This document shows positions 28,887 through 37,795 of a stretch of 64,000 bases of DNA, piece after piece; position 1 is the stretch's first letter, and every line of letters begins with the position of its first letter. The notes beneath the pieces are model-generated. The model saw nothing but the letters and a program-made list of their open reading frames with translations, was not told the DNA's origin and did no database searches. The translations under genes and the position numbers were made by a program. This DNA comes from Nocardia amikacinitolerans NBRC 108937 (GTDB taxonomy: Bacteria; Actinomycetota; Actinomycetes; Mycobacteriales; Mycobacteriaceae), in assembly GCF_001612615.1 (NCBI RefSeq), contig NZ_BDAU01000019.1:1-64000 (forward strand), read 5' to 3'.

Positions 28887-29213
28887 GGGTCTGCGGACAG
28901 GCTTCCTCGACGGCGGTCGTCGCCCGTTGGCGCTCTCGTGGGGTTGGGCAGGATGCGGCGGCGCACCGTGTCATCGACATCCTTGCCGCCGTTACCCGTT
29001 CGGCGCCGAGCGTCTCGCCCGCCGTCCGACGCACCGCACCGCGGACACGACCGCGCACATGGCGGTCCCACATCGAATCGACAGGCCCACCGGCTCTTTC
29101 GTCGTATCGGCACAGAGAACGCGGCCGACGCTTGTCCGATTCGACAGGGGTTCGCGGCACGACCGCTCCGGTACATTTGCCGCGATCGACGCGGGACCGG
29201 AGGGGTTTTCACG
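28887..29213. other. intergenic region rarD / ADP-ribosylglycohydrolase
   Basis: I see no gene in this 327-bp gap; open frames on both strands are Arg-rich shadows. Near its end TACATT (29172-29177) could be a -10 for the glycohydrolase gene, and GGAGGGG (29199-29205) is its ribosome site. Confidence 0.4.
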
Positions 29214-30140
29214 ATGCTGGACGACGGGCGACTCGACAGGGCGGCCGGTGCGCTGCTCGGCACCGCGGCGGGCGACGCGCTCGGCGCCGGATACGAGTTC
29301 ACCCGGCCGGGACCCGAACAGGAGATCGACATGATCGGCGGCGGCGCGTTCGACTGGGCGCCCGGCGAATGGACCGACGACACCTCGATGGCGCTGGCCA
29401 TCGCCCAGGCCGCCGCGGACGGGCCCGGACTCGAACTCGACGCGGTGGCAGCGGGTTTCGTGCGGTGGTACGACTCAGCACCGCCCGACATCGGCATCCA
29501 GACCAACCGGGTGCTCTCCGCCCGACCGCCCTCGGCGGCGGCCATGCACCAGCAGGCCATGTCGCTGGACGGGCTGACCGGCGGGAACGGTTCGCTGATG
29601 CGGACCGCCCCAATCGCGCTGTGCTACCTGGACGACGCCGCCGAGTGCGTGCGAATGGCAGGCGCGGTCGGCCTGCTCACCCATCACGATCAGCAGGCCG
29701 TCGAGGCGTGCGAGATCTGGACCTACGCCGTCCGGCACGCGGTGCTCACCGCGACCTTCGACGGCGTCCGCGAGTACGTCGCCACCACCGACAGCGCCGA
29801 CTACTGGAACCGGCTGCTCGATCAGGCCGAAAACGGTGCGCCCGCGCACTTTCCGAACAACGGCTGGGTCGTGCACGCGCTCCAGACCGCCTGGTGGGCG
29901 ATCACCACTGCCGACGCCTCCGGCCCCGAACACCTCCCGCTGGCACTCGAACTCTGCGTCCGCGCGGGCGGCGACACCGACACCACCGCCGCCATCGTCG
30001 GCGGGCTGCTCGGCGCGCGGTGGGGCGCTTCCGCCGTCCCCGCCCGCTGGCGCAGCATGCTGCACGGCTACCCCGGCCTGACCGGCGAGGACCTGATCGC
30101 CCTCGCCACCCGCATCGTCACGGCGAACGCCCCGGCCTGA
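29214..30140 (+). CDS. ADP-ribosylglycohydrolase family protein
   Basis: This 308-residue all-helical protein of the ARH/DraG family removes ADP-ribose from targets. The metal-binding motifs are present: GTAAGDALGAGYEF near residue 16, EWTDDTSMALA (residues 52-62) and GGDTDTTAAIVGGLLGA near residue 251, together supplying the Asp/Thr ligands of the two magnesium ions. ATG 29214 has GGAGGGG nine bases upstream. The target is unknown; there is no ADP-ribosyltransferase next to it. It ends convergent with the arabinosyltransferase gene. Confidence 0.93.
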   Translation: MLDDGRLDRAAGALLGTAAGDALGAGYEFTRPGPEQEIDMIGGGAFDWAPGEWTDDTSMALAIAQAAADGPGLELDAVAAGFVRWYDSAPPDIGIQTNRVLSARPPSAAAMHQQAMSLDGLTGGNGSLMRTAPIALCYLDDAAECVRMAGAVGLLTHHDQQAVEACEIWTYAVRHAVLTATFDGVREYVATTDSADYWNRLLDQAENGAPAHFPNNGWVVHALQTAWWAITTADASGPEHLPLALELCVRAGGDTDTTAAIVGGLLGARWGASAVPARWRSMLHGYPGLTGEDLIALATRIVTANAPA

Positions 30141-30245
30141 ACGCGCAGGGCCGGTCGGGCTTCGCCCGGCGACCGGCTCCCGATGGTCCGCTCCCCCGCC
30201 TGGCCCGTGCCCACGTTCGAACCCGCGCCTGCGCCTGCGCCCTGA

Positions 30246-30304
30246 CTTCGCAGGACCTCCCTACGCTTCGCAGGCTCTGCGAAGCGCAAGGAAGGCCTGC
30301 GAAG
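30246..30304. repeat. 27-bp-arm imperfect inverted repeat
   Basis: The arms at 30246-30272 and 30278-30304 match at 23 of 27 positions around a five-base loop. Both outer ends read cttcgcagg/cctgcgaag, and the inner ends cgcttcgca/tgcgaagcg. It lies in the convergent gap after the glycohydrolase gene. It is longer than most terminators and has no T-run; a terminator or a remnant of a small mobile repeat are both possible. Confidence 0.6.
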
Positions 30305-30365
30305 TCTCCGCCCGCGTCTGGGCCCGAGCCCGCGGCTGCGTCTGGGCGACCTCCGAACACCAGAT

Positions 30366-30397
30366 CCGGGCGCGCATCCGCATGGATGCGCGCCCGG
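30366..30397 (-). terminator. terminator of the arabinosyltransferase gene
   Basis: A perfect 14-bp stem with a four-base loop (ccgggcgcgcatcc and ggatgcgcgcccgg) lies six bases after the emb stop codon. There is no T-run. Confidence 0.8.
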
Positions 30398-30402
30398 TGG
30401 CG

Positions 30403-33400
30403 TCAGTAGTTCGTGTTGATAGGCCCAGGGCTCCACAGCCCGGAGCGATCCCGCTGGACGATCGCGGGTTCGGCCGGAACGGCGCTGTCATCGATGCGCG
30501 TGAACAGCTGGAGTTCACCCCAGTCGCGGTCCCAGTCCTCGTTCAGATACGTGGCCAATGTCCGTGCGCGCAACAGCATTCCGCTCCAGCCGAGCGGGCC
30601 GCCGCTGTCGTGGCTCTGCCACAGGTTGGTGACGGCGGCGCCGGGGCGGTCGGGCAGGATGCGGTAGCCCGGGATCTCCGCGATGCCGTGGCGGTGGTCG
30701 TAGGGGCGCTGGTTGGGGAATTGCAGGCCGACCATCCAGTCCACCAGGGCGGTCGTCGTGCCGACCACTTCGTTCAGTGTCTTGGTTCGCGGCACCCGCG
30801 GCGGCGTCACCGCCAGCCACTGCTTCGGGTTGCGATCGCGGTCGACGGCGACCAGCCGGATCACGTCGGCCTGCGCCGGAATGTCGGCGAACGGCACCCG
30901 CAGGTTGCGCCAGGACGGCGCCGGTCCGATGTCGATCGGGACGACCCGGCCCATCGGCTGCGCGCTGGACGCGGAATCCGTTGCGCCGTACTCGATCTGC
31001 AACGACTGGCCGGGCGTCACGACACCGTCGGCGTCCACCGACCAGATCCGGCCCGCGGCGCTCAGCGCGATGATCCCGGCGCGGTCGCCCGGATCGGGCA
31101 GCCGGTACCAGCCGGTGGTCAGCTCGGCCGGGCCCGCGTCACCGGAACGGTAGCTGCCGAGCACCGGGACACGGGCCGGGTCCAGACCGAAAGGCAATGC
31201 GGCGGTGGCGGTTCCGGCTTCCTCCTCGGAGGACGACTTGGTGGCGAGCGCGTCGGCGATGCTGCCGGTCGAGCTGCTGCCCTCGTCGTCGGGCCGCAGA
31301 TCCTCGGCCACCCCGCCCGTCGTGAAGCCGGTCGCGTTGCCCGCGAGCGTGGTCTGCGCGTCGCCGGTCAGCGGCGCGAGCATCCCCTCGTTCGGATCGG
31401 TCTCCACCAGGACGTGGCCAGCGAGCCCGTACGGCTTGCCCGTCACCGCCTCGATGTTCGAGCGCGCCAGCGAGAACGACTTGCCCTGCGCCACCGCGGC
31501 TTTGGCGAAGGAGCCGATGTCCCACACGACGAGCAGCGCCAGCGCGACGGTCAACGGAGGCAGCAGCGACACCCGCCACCCGAGCCGCGAAACCCGCTGC
31601 GGGGTACCGGGTTCCGGCGCGTGCACATGCCACCAAGCGGCCACCGCGAGCAGCGCGACCGCGAGCAGCCGGAACAGGTCGTTCAGCATGATCCCGGCCA
31701 CCGACGGCGGCTTGTCCCACCACGGCATGCCGTACGCGGAGACGTACCACCAGCCGTTGGGCCCGGAGAACACCAGCGCGAGCAGGAACGCGATCAGCGC
31801 CGCGAACAGCGCGCGATTGCGCGGCGACCGAAGCACCTTGGGGCCCACCGCCATGGCGGTCAGCACCGCGACGCACCCGGCGACACCGGCGAACACGCCG
31901 AAGTGGTGGGTCCACTTGGTCGGCGTGACCATGATCAGCAGCAGGGCGCCCGCGGTGGTCCCGAGGATGCGCCGGGACGGGCCTGCGGCGGTCAGCGGAA
32001 TGCGCCCGCCCTTGCGCAACAGCACGGCGACGCACACCACGATGCCGATCAGCATCGCGAGAATGCCGATTCGGCGGCCGACCGAACCGTCGACCTCGCC
32101 CTGGAAGAGGTACTGGTAGCGCAGATATTCCTGGAACCACGGCACGTCGGGACCGATGTCGTGGTGCACCCGCTGCATCTCGAAGGCGGCGGACAGCGGC
32201 TGGTCGGCGAACGCGATCGCGAGCACGACCACACCGGCCGCGCCGAGCGGCGCGAGCAGGGTCGCGTAGCCGAGCACGCGCTGCCGCAGGGTCCCCGAGC
32301 CCACCTTGCCCATCACGATCCTGGCGACCGGACGCAGGCCGGACAGCAGCGCGGCGATACAGATGAGGCCGGACGGACCCGCGGTGACGGTGAACGCCGC
32401 GATCAGAACGGCGAGCGCGGCGGGCAGCAAGCGCCGCGTGGCGATCGCGCGCTCCATCGAACACCAGGTGAGCAGCAGTCCAAGCGCGACTGGCGGTTCG
32501 GGGCGCAGGCCGTTGTCGTAGGGCAGCCACACCGCGAGGAAGCCGAGCGCGCCGGTCCACAGCGCGATCTTGCTGTGCCGCACCCCGACACCGAGTCGCG
32601 GCACCACCTCGCGGCTCAGCACCAGCCACAGCAGCACGCCGCAGGCCAGCGCGGGCAGGCGGACCCACGGGCTGGCGGTCGTCACCTCGGCCATGATCCG
32701 GATCAGGTCGTAATACGGTGTGCCGATCGGGTTTTCGGGGACGCCGAAGTAGGCGAAGTAGTTGGACATGTAGCCCGCCGCGCCGGACGCGCGCGCCATG
32801 CCGAACTGGTAACCGTCGTCGGAGGTGGTTGCGCCGATGAAGTGCCAGAGCACCAGCACGCCGAGCACAACGCCGTCGAGCACCGAGAACGTCCACCAGC
32901 GCTGCGGCAGCAGTCGGTGGGTTCGCCTGCCGTCCTCGCGGTCGATCCGGTAGAGGGCGACCAGCGCGACGAGGGTGGCCAGCACGGCGAGCCAGATGAC
33001 GGCCCGCTTGAGGGGCGTCGGGCTGGAGGTGAAGCGGGTGTCCAAGGCCGCGGTGACGGTCGCGCCGTCCGCTGCGGCCAGATCGCTGTAGATGCCGACC
33101 AGCTGCGGGCGGTAGTCACCGGTGAGCGTCACCGGGAAGCCTGGCGCCTCGAATCCGCCCATGCTCGCGGTCGCCGTGGTCGTGTCGGCGTGCACGACGA
33201 GTTCGCACCCGGCGGGCAGCTGGTCGACCGGCGTGCTGAGCAGCGCTTGGTTGCGCAGGATCACGTCGAGCCGGGCGGGCGCGTCGGCGGTGGGCGTCGT
33301 CACCCGCGCGAGAAAGCCGTAGCGCTCGCGGTCCGGCGCGCCGTTGGGCGCGGTGGCGGCGAGCGTGCCACCGTTGACGGCGAGCTGCTGGATGGCCGTG

Positions 33401-33666
33401 CACGGCAGGGTGGCGTCGAAGGTCGACGGCGCGTAGGCGATCAAAGGCGCTTCGACGCTGCGCGCCGAGCCCGCTTGCGGCCAGGACAGCGTCGCCTCGT
33501 CCACCCGGATCGGGAGCAAGGGAACGGCCACCGCGCACAGCGCGCCGATCAACGCCGCGATCAAAGCGACGGGCCGCGCCCATCCCCCGCTCGTATTCCG
33601 TTGTGCCGTCCCGTCTCTGGAATCCTCGACGGACGTCTGCCCCGCCCACACCATCGTGTCAGCCAC
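30403..33666 (-). CDS. emb: EmbC/A/B-type arabinosyltransferase
   Basis: This protein of about 1087 residues is a GT53-family membrane arabinosyltransferase that adds arabinofuranose from decaprenyl-phospho-arabinose to cell-wall arabinogalactan or lipoarabinomannan. The N-terminal external domain lies between helix 1 (RPVALIAALIGALCAVAVPL) and helix 2. The catalytic DDx motif is in GATTSDDGYQFGMA (Asp283-Asp284), many helices follow, and a C-terminal carbohydrate-binding domain carries WQSHDSGGPLGWSGML. GTG 33666 is chosen (ATG 33654 is possible); TACTAT lies about nine bases upstream, so the message may be leaderless. Only one emb gene is in the window, so C, A or B cannot be assigned. These enzymes are the ethambutol targets. 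Confidence 0.93.
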   Translation of the reverse strand: MADTMVWAGQTSVEDSRDGTAQRNTSGGWARPVALIAALIGALCAVAVPLLPIRVDEATLSWPQAGSARSVEAPLIAYAPSTFDATLPCTAIQQLAVNGGTLAATAPNGAPDRERYGFLARVTTPTADAPARLDVILRNQALLSTPVDQLPAGCELVVHADTTTATASMGGFEAPGFPVTLTGDYRPQLVGIYSDLAAADGATVTAALDTRFTSSPTPLKRAVIWLAVLATLVALVALYRIDREDGRRTHRLLPQRWWTFSVLDGVVLGVLVLWHFIGATTSDDGYQFGMARASGAAGYMSNYFAYFGVPENPIGTPYYDLIRIMAEVTTASPWVRLPALACGVLLWLVLSREVVPRLGVGVRHSKIALWTGALGFLAVWLPYDNGLRPEPPVALGLLLTWCSMERAIATRRLLPAALAVLIAAFTVTAGPSGLICIAALLSGLRPVARIVMGKVGSGTLRQRVLGYATLLAPLGAAGVVVLAIAFADQPLSAAFEMQRVHHDIGPDVPWFQEYLRYQYLFQGEVDGSVGRRIGILAMLIGIVVCVAVLLRKGGRIPLTAAGPSRRILGTTAGALLLIMVTPTKWTHHFGVFAGVAGCVAVLTAMAVGPKVLRSPRNRALFAALIAFLLALVFSGPNGWWYVSAYGMPWWDKPPSVAGIMLNDLFRLLAVALLAVAAWWHVHAPEPGTPQRVSRLGWRVSLLPPLTVALALLVVWDIGSFAKAAVAQGKSFSLARSNIEAVTGKPYGLAGHVLVETDPNEGMLAPLTGDAQTTLAGNATGFTTGGVAEDLRPDDEGSSSTGSIADALATKSSSEEEAGTATAALPFGLDPARVPVLGSYRSGDAGPAELTTGWYRLPDPGDRAGIIALSAAGRIWSVDADGVVTPGQSLQIEYGATDSASSAQPMGRVVPIDIGPAPSWRNLRVPFADIPAQADVIRLVAVDRDRNPKQWLAVTPPRVPRTKTLNEVVGTTTALVDWMVGLQFPNQRPYDHRHGIAEIPGYRILPDRPGAAVTNLWQSHDSGGPLGWSGMLLRARTLATYLNEDWDRDWGELQLFTRIDDSAVPAEPAIVQRDRSGLWSPGPINTNY

Positions 33667-33842
33667 GAGGCCAGATAGTAACGATCGAATCTGAGAGCGA
33701 AACCCGACGCCCGCGCTGCGGTACGGCGCGCGGCCGAATCGGGTGGCCGACCTGCGATTTCTCGCGGACACACGGGTTCGGCGGACGAACTCGTCCGCCG
33801 GATACGCGGCCCGGTTCGAAGGCCGGGCCGCGACACCGCGAA

Positions 33843-34343
33843 TCAGGCGCAGGCGGTCGACTGCTGGCCGAGCGCGGTCAGCATCTGGCAGGCCCACGCC
33901 TTCTGGACCTTCCACTTGCCTTCCTCGGCGACGAACGGCACGTCGGCGATGTTCTCCTGGCCGTTCAGCACGATCTTGGCCTTGGCGTTGATGGTGTCAC
34001 CGAACGCGGTCACCTCGGTGACCTCGACGGTGGCGCCGGTCGACTTGTACGCCTCGGACAGGCGGGCGGGCAGCTCCGGGTCGGCCTCGGCGCCCTGCAC
34101 CATCTCCAGCTTCTCCGAGTTCGGCACCGCCGGGTCGAGCGCCTTCTGCAGCTGCGCGTTCAGCTCCGCCACGGTCGGCACCGCGGGCAGGTTCGCCTGA
34201 GCGGTGGTGGCCTTGGCGCTGGTCGTCGTCTTGGTCGTCTTGGCGGTGTCGCTCGAGTCGTCGCCACCGCAGGCGGTCAGGCCCAGGGAGGCAACGATGG
34301 CGAGGCCAGCGATCGCGATGCGTCCAGTCGTACGAAGCTTCAA
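33843..34343 (-). CDS. lipoprotein, low-molecular-weight antigen MTB12-like
   Basis: From TTG 34343, which has AAAGGA eight bases before it, the product has 166 residues. It starts with a lipoprotein signal whose lipobox is SLGLTAC (near residue 24), then a Ser/Thr/Lys linker. The C-terminal domain of about 110 residues (PAVPTVAELNAQLQKALDPA, then KLEMVQG) fits the MTB12-type secreted antigen domain of mycolata. Two cysteines at the end (KAWACQML and STACA) may pair. Longer in-frame starts run without coding character. Function is unknown; the family is abundant on the cell surface. Confidence 0.78.
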   Translation of the reverse strand: MKLRTTGRIAIAGLAIVASLGLTACGGDDSSDTAKTTKTTTSAKATTAQANLPAVPTVAELNAQLQKALDPAVPNSEKLEMVQGAEADPELPARLSEAYKSTGATVEVTEVTAFGDTINAKAKIVLNGQENIADVPFVAEEGKWKVQKAWACQMLTALGQQSTACA

Positions 34344-34438
34344 CTGCTCGTCCTTTGCGTTCGAGGAGGGGTCCGTGTCGTAACCGCGGCAGCGTCCACC
34401 AGGAACCGGCGGCACTGCCCGAGGCATCAGGCTACCGG

Positions 34439-35818
34439 TCACTCGAGACTGCCGAGCGGGTCCGCCCGGGACAGACTGATGTCGTCGGCGCTGAAGGTAC
34501 GCGCCGGGCCCGGCCCTGTCGAGCTGGTCTCGAAGCGCACGGTGACCACGCCGTGCCCCGCTCCCTGCACCCAGCCGTGGCCGTGATCCGGGTGCGCCAC
34601 ATCCATTCCCGGATACCAGAGGCGCGCGGCCGGGCTCGGCTCGGCGGCGGGCGCCGCGGGCTCGCTCGACTCCCATTCGGGATCGAGCGCGTCGTCGGCC
34701 GGGCTCTGGTCCAGCTCCGGAAAGAGCGATTCCTGCCGCACCGTGGACAGCCCGCCGAAGCCGACGCCGACCAGGCGAATCGGGCCGAGCTCGGCGGGAT
34801 CGATGGCCGACCGCTGGGCGGCGGTGGTGAGCGTGGCCAGGTCGGTGGTGGCGTAGGGCAGCGTGAACGAGCGCGTCACCACGCTCATATCCGACCTCTT
34901 CAGCTTCAGCACCACGGTGCGCGCGGCACGGCCGTCCTTGCCGAGCCTGGCGTGCGCGGCCGCGGCCATGGTCTCGATCGCGGGACGCAGCTGGGCCAGG
35001 GTGACGATGTCGGTCTCGTAGGTGTTCTCGGCGCTGATCTGCTTGGCCTCGGCGCGCTCGGCGACCGGCCGGTCATCGATGCCGCGGGCCAGCCGGTGCA
35101 GCGCCGCCCCGACGCTGCCGCCGAGCAACGACACGGCTTCGGATTCGGGCAGCGCGGCGAAGGCACCGACCGTCTCGATGCCGAGCGAACGCAGCCTGCC
35201 CTCGGCGACCGGGCCGATCCCCCACAGCTTGCGCACCGGAAGACCGGCGAGCAGTGCCTGCTGCTCGTCGGGCGCGACCACCCGGATGCCGTCGGGTTTG
35301 GCCAGGCCGGAGGCGATCTTGGCGAGCTGCTTCCCACTGCCCGCGCCGACCGAGGCGACAAGCCCGGTGCGCTCGCGCACCAGCGCGCGCAGCTCCGCGC
35401 AGAATTCGTAGACCCGATCCGCGTCGGCGCCGGCCAGTTCCTCCGGTTCGCCGAACGCCTCGTCGAACGAGAGCGTCTCCAGCACCGGGATGCGGCTGCG
35501 CAGCGCCTCGAACACCCGCCCGCTGACCACCCCGTAGACCGCGCCGCGCGGCGGCACCACCACGGCGGTGACCCCGACCAGGCGCTTGGCCTGGTGCATC
35601 GGCATCGCGGAACGCGCGCCGAAGACCCGCGCCTCGTAACTGGCCCCCGCCACGACACCGCGTCCTCCGGTTCCACCGACGAGCACCGGACGGCCGCGCA
35701 GGGTCGGGCGGGTCAGCTGCTCGACCGAGGCGAAGAAGGCGTCCATATCTATATGCAGCACCCAGCGCCTGGAGGTGCGGCCGACCGCCGCCCTTTCCGT
35801 CGCCCGATCCGTCCGCAC
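34439..35818 (-). CDS. dinB: DNA polymerase IV (Y-family)
   Basis: This is a 459-residue translesion polymerase. Palm motifs are WVLHIDMDAFFASVEQ (first metal aspartate) and LSFDEAFGEP (second metal residues). An HhH motif (KLWGIGPVAEGRLRSLGI) and the little-finger domain follow. A clamp-binding motif QESLFPELDQ lies near residue 380. Beyond it is a C-terminal module of about 65 residues (YPGMDVAHPDHGHGWVQGAG) found in actinobacterial DinB/DinX proteins. It diverges from galU across a 219-bp gap; no LexA box is obvious to me. Confidence 0.93.
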   Translation of the reverse strand: MRTDRATERAAVGRTSRRWVLHIDMDAFFASVEQLTRPTLRGRPVLVGGTGGRGVVAGASYEARVFGARSAMPMHQAKRLVGVTAVVVPPRGAVYGVVSGRVFEALRSRIPVLETLSFDEAFGEPEELAGADADRVYEFCAELRALVRERTGLVASVGAGSGKQLAKIASGLAKPDGIRVVAPDEQQALLAGLPVRKLWGIGPVAEGRLRSLGIETVGAFAALPESEAVSLLGGSVGAALHRLARGIDDRPVAERAEAKQISAENTYETDIVTLAQLRPAIETMAAAAHARLGKDGRAARTVVLKLKRSDMSVVTRSFTLPYATTDLATLTTAAQRSAIDPAELGPIRLVGVGFGGLSTVRQESLFPELDQSPADDALDPEWESSEPAAPAAEPSPAARLWYPGMDVAHPDHGHGWVQGAGHGVVTVRFETSSTGPGPARTFSADDISLSRADPLGSLE

Positions 35819-36037
35819 GACCGGAATCTACGCCAACCCACCGACAGGTCCGCCGCCGCGGCGGCTGGGTGTTGCCTGATCGATTGCTGCGGATCTGCGG
35901 AGCGTCCCGGCAGCCGCCGATTCTGCGATCCAGCGGCCTTGACCTGGGCGGATACATCGCGCGCCAGGTTTTTCGACACGGCAACGAACGACGGGGATCG
36001 CGCCTTGCCCGCCGGTTCGTATGTGATGATCGGACGC

Positions 36038-36925
36038 ATGAAGATCCGTAAGGCAGTCATCCCGGCGGCCGGTATCGGCTCCCGGTTGCTCCCGCTGACC
36101 AAGGCCATCCCGAAAGAGATGCTGCCGGTCGGCGACAAGCCGGTCATCGAGCACACCGTCCGCGAGCTGGTCGCCTCCGGCATCACCGATATCACCATCG
36201 TGGTCAGCGGCGGAAAGTCGTTGATCCAGGACCACTTCCGCCCCAATCCGGCTCTCGTTGCGCAGTTGCGCGCGGACGGAAAGACCGCTTACGCCGACGC
36301 CGTCGAGGAGGTCGGGGAACTGTCCCGCCTCGGCCACATCACCTACCTGGACCAGCACGGCCCCTACGGCAACGGCACCCCCGTGCTCAACGCCGCCCGC
36401 AACGCCGGTGACGAGCCGATGCTCGTGCTCTGGCCCGACGACGTGTTCGTTGCCGAGGTGCCGCGCGCCCAGCAGCTCATCGACGCCTACGAGGCCACCG
36501 CGGCGCCGGTGCTCGCGCTGATGCCGATGGACCCCGCCGAGTCCAAGCGCTACGGCGTTCCGGTCGTCGCCGACGATCAGGGCAACGGTCTGCTGCGCAT
36601 CACCGGCCTGATGGAGAAGCCCAAGCCCGAGGACGCGCCGTCCGCCTACGCCGCCATCGGCGGCTACGTGGTGACCCCCGGGATCATCGACGAGCTGCGC
36701 AGGCAGACCGCGGCCTGGTACGAGCACCGCACCGGCGAGGTCTACCTGACCGACGCCATCAACGTGCACGCCTCGGAGAATCCGGTGTTCGGTCAGGTGA
36801 TTCGCGGCCGCTGGTACGACACCGGCAATCCGGGCGACTACCTGGTCGCACAGTTCGCCTCCGCGCTGGCGAATCCGGAGTACGGCCCGCTGCTTCGCGA
36901 GCTGGCCACCGACCACCTCGCCTGA
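36038..36925 (+). CDS. galU: UTP-glucose-1-phosphate uridylyltransferase
   Basis: This 295-residue nucleotidyltransferase makes UDP-glucose. It has the nucleotide-binding signature IPAAGIGSRLLPLTKAIPKE and KPVIEHTVRELVASGI. The aspartate pair lies in MLVLWPDDVFVAE, then ITGLMEKPKPEDAPS and GRWYDTGNPGDYL. The protein lengths and motifs match GalU of mycolata. ATG 36038 is chosen; an in-frame ATG at 36026 would add four residues. No clear ribosome site is present, so leaderless expression is possible. UDP-glucose feeds trehalose, glucan and cell-wall synthesis. Confidence 0.95.
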   Translation: MKIRKAVIPAAGIGSRLLPLTKAIPKEMLPVGDKPVIEHTVRELVASGITDITIVVSGGKSLIQDHFRPNPALVAQLRADGKTAYADAVEEVGELSRLGHITYLDQHGPYGNGTPVLNAARNAGDEPMLVLWPDDVFVAEVPRAQQLIDAYEATAAPVLALMPMDPAESKRYGVPVVADDQGNGLLRITGLMEKPKPEDAPSAYAAIGGYVVTPGIIDELRRQTAAWYEHRTGEVYLTDAINVHASENPVFGQVIRGRWYDTGNPGDYLVAQFASALANPEYGPLLRELATDHLA

Positions 36926-36946
36926 ACCACAACGGTTTTCGCGCCG

Positions 36947-37459
36947 TCAGAACCGACGGACGGCGTAGATCGTGAACTGCTTGATCGGCGAGAGGCCGAC
37001 CGGGACGCCACGGCCGTAGGCGTTGAAGATCTGCCCGAAGCCCGCGTAGATGCCGACGTGCGAGCCGTCGTCGTTCAGCACGACGACATCGCCCGGCGCC
37101 ATCGCGCGGACCGGGACGGGGACGCCCACGGTCGCCTGCTGCCAGGTCGTCCTCGGCATGTCGACGCCGACCTGCCGAAACGCCCACTGGACGAGCCCGG
37201 AGCAGTCCCAGCCGTGCGGGCCGGTGCCGCCCCAGACGTAGGGCTTGCCGGTCTGGGTCGTGGCGATGGCGAGTGCGGCAAGGCCGCGTGGACTCGGCAG
37301 CGGCAGCGCCGCCGAGCCGCTCGAACTTCCGGAGCCGGACGAACCGGCGCTGCCGGAGATGCCGCGGGTGTCGGACCAGGCGGGTCCGGCAAGCAACAGG
37401 TTGACGATCGTGGTGACGACAAGGCCGACGAGCAGTCGGCGCAACACTTTTCCGATCAC
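36947..37459 (-). CDS. secreted NlpC/P60 peptidoglycan endopeptidase
   Basis: This protein of about 170 residues begins with a signal peptide (KVLRRLLVGLVVTTIVNLLL) and a Ser/Gly linker. The NlpC/P60 domain follows, with catalytic Cys in GPHGWDCSGLVQWAFRQVG and His in DDGSHVGIYAGFG. Such enzymes cut D-Glu-mDAP bonds in peptide stems, as do the RipA-type hydrolases in division. GTG 37459 is preferred, since AGGAG then lies 11 bases upstream; GTG 37468 would put it directly against the site. A CRP/GlxR-like palindrome lies about 260 bases upstream. Confidence 0.9.
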   Translation of the reverse strand: MIGKVLRRLLVGLVVTTIVNLLLAGPAWSDTRGISGSAGSSGSGSSSGSAALPLPSPRGLAALAIATTQTGKPYVWGGTGPHGWDCSGLVQWAFRQVGVDMPRTTWQQATVGVPVPVRAMAPGDVVVLNDDGSHVGIYAGFGQIFNAYGRGVPVGLSPIKQFTIYAVRRF

Positions 37460-37716
37460 GAAACGCACCTCTCCTGTCGGTCCGGCAAACAAGCCGCGAC
37501 GAGCGGCCTCGCTGACGCGCGGCACCGCCCGTCATCGAGCGAAGCCGCAGACCTCCGCGCCCATCCGGCCGCACACCGCCGAACAGCGCACCTCAGGTAG
37601 AACATGCCTCACGAGAATCACTGCGGCACCACTGATCGATCTGCGTACCAACAGCAACAGGCCCGATTCTGCCGGGCTTTCCGGAAACAGGAGAGGTTTC
37701 CAGCAAATCATCAGCG

Positions 37717-37732
37717 TGTGATCTAAATCACT
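37717..37732. promoter_or_regulatory. CRP/GlxR-like binding site
   Basis: TGTGA-TCTAAA-TCACT matches the actinobacterial CRP/GlxR consensus TGTGA-N6-TCACA except for the last base. It lies between ileS and the NlpC/P60 gene, about 258 bases before the latter. GlxR and mycobacterial CRP are known to control cell-wall hydrolase genes, which makes it plausible. The rest of the 336-bp gap (37460-37795) shows no gene and no recognisable ydaO riboswitch. Confidence 0.55.
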
Positions 37733-37795
37733 ACCGCTGCGCTAGATCGAGTCGGGTCGTCGGGGTGGACGGATACGCCCACCCCGACGATCGGC

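Noticed and set aside
37655..37680. Hairpin gcccg/cgggc followed by TTT as a terminator
   Set aside because: The stem is only about five bp and no plus-strand gene ends there.
37460..37716. ydaO (c-di-AMP) riboswitch before the NlpC/P60 gene
   Set aside because: Such leaders are common before cell-wall hydrolases in actinobacteria, but I cannot find the conserved ydaO blocks in this sequence.
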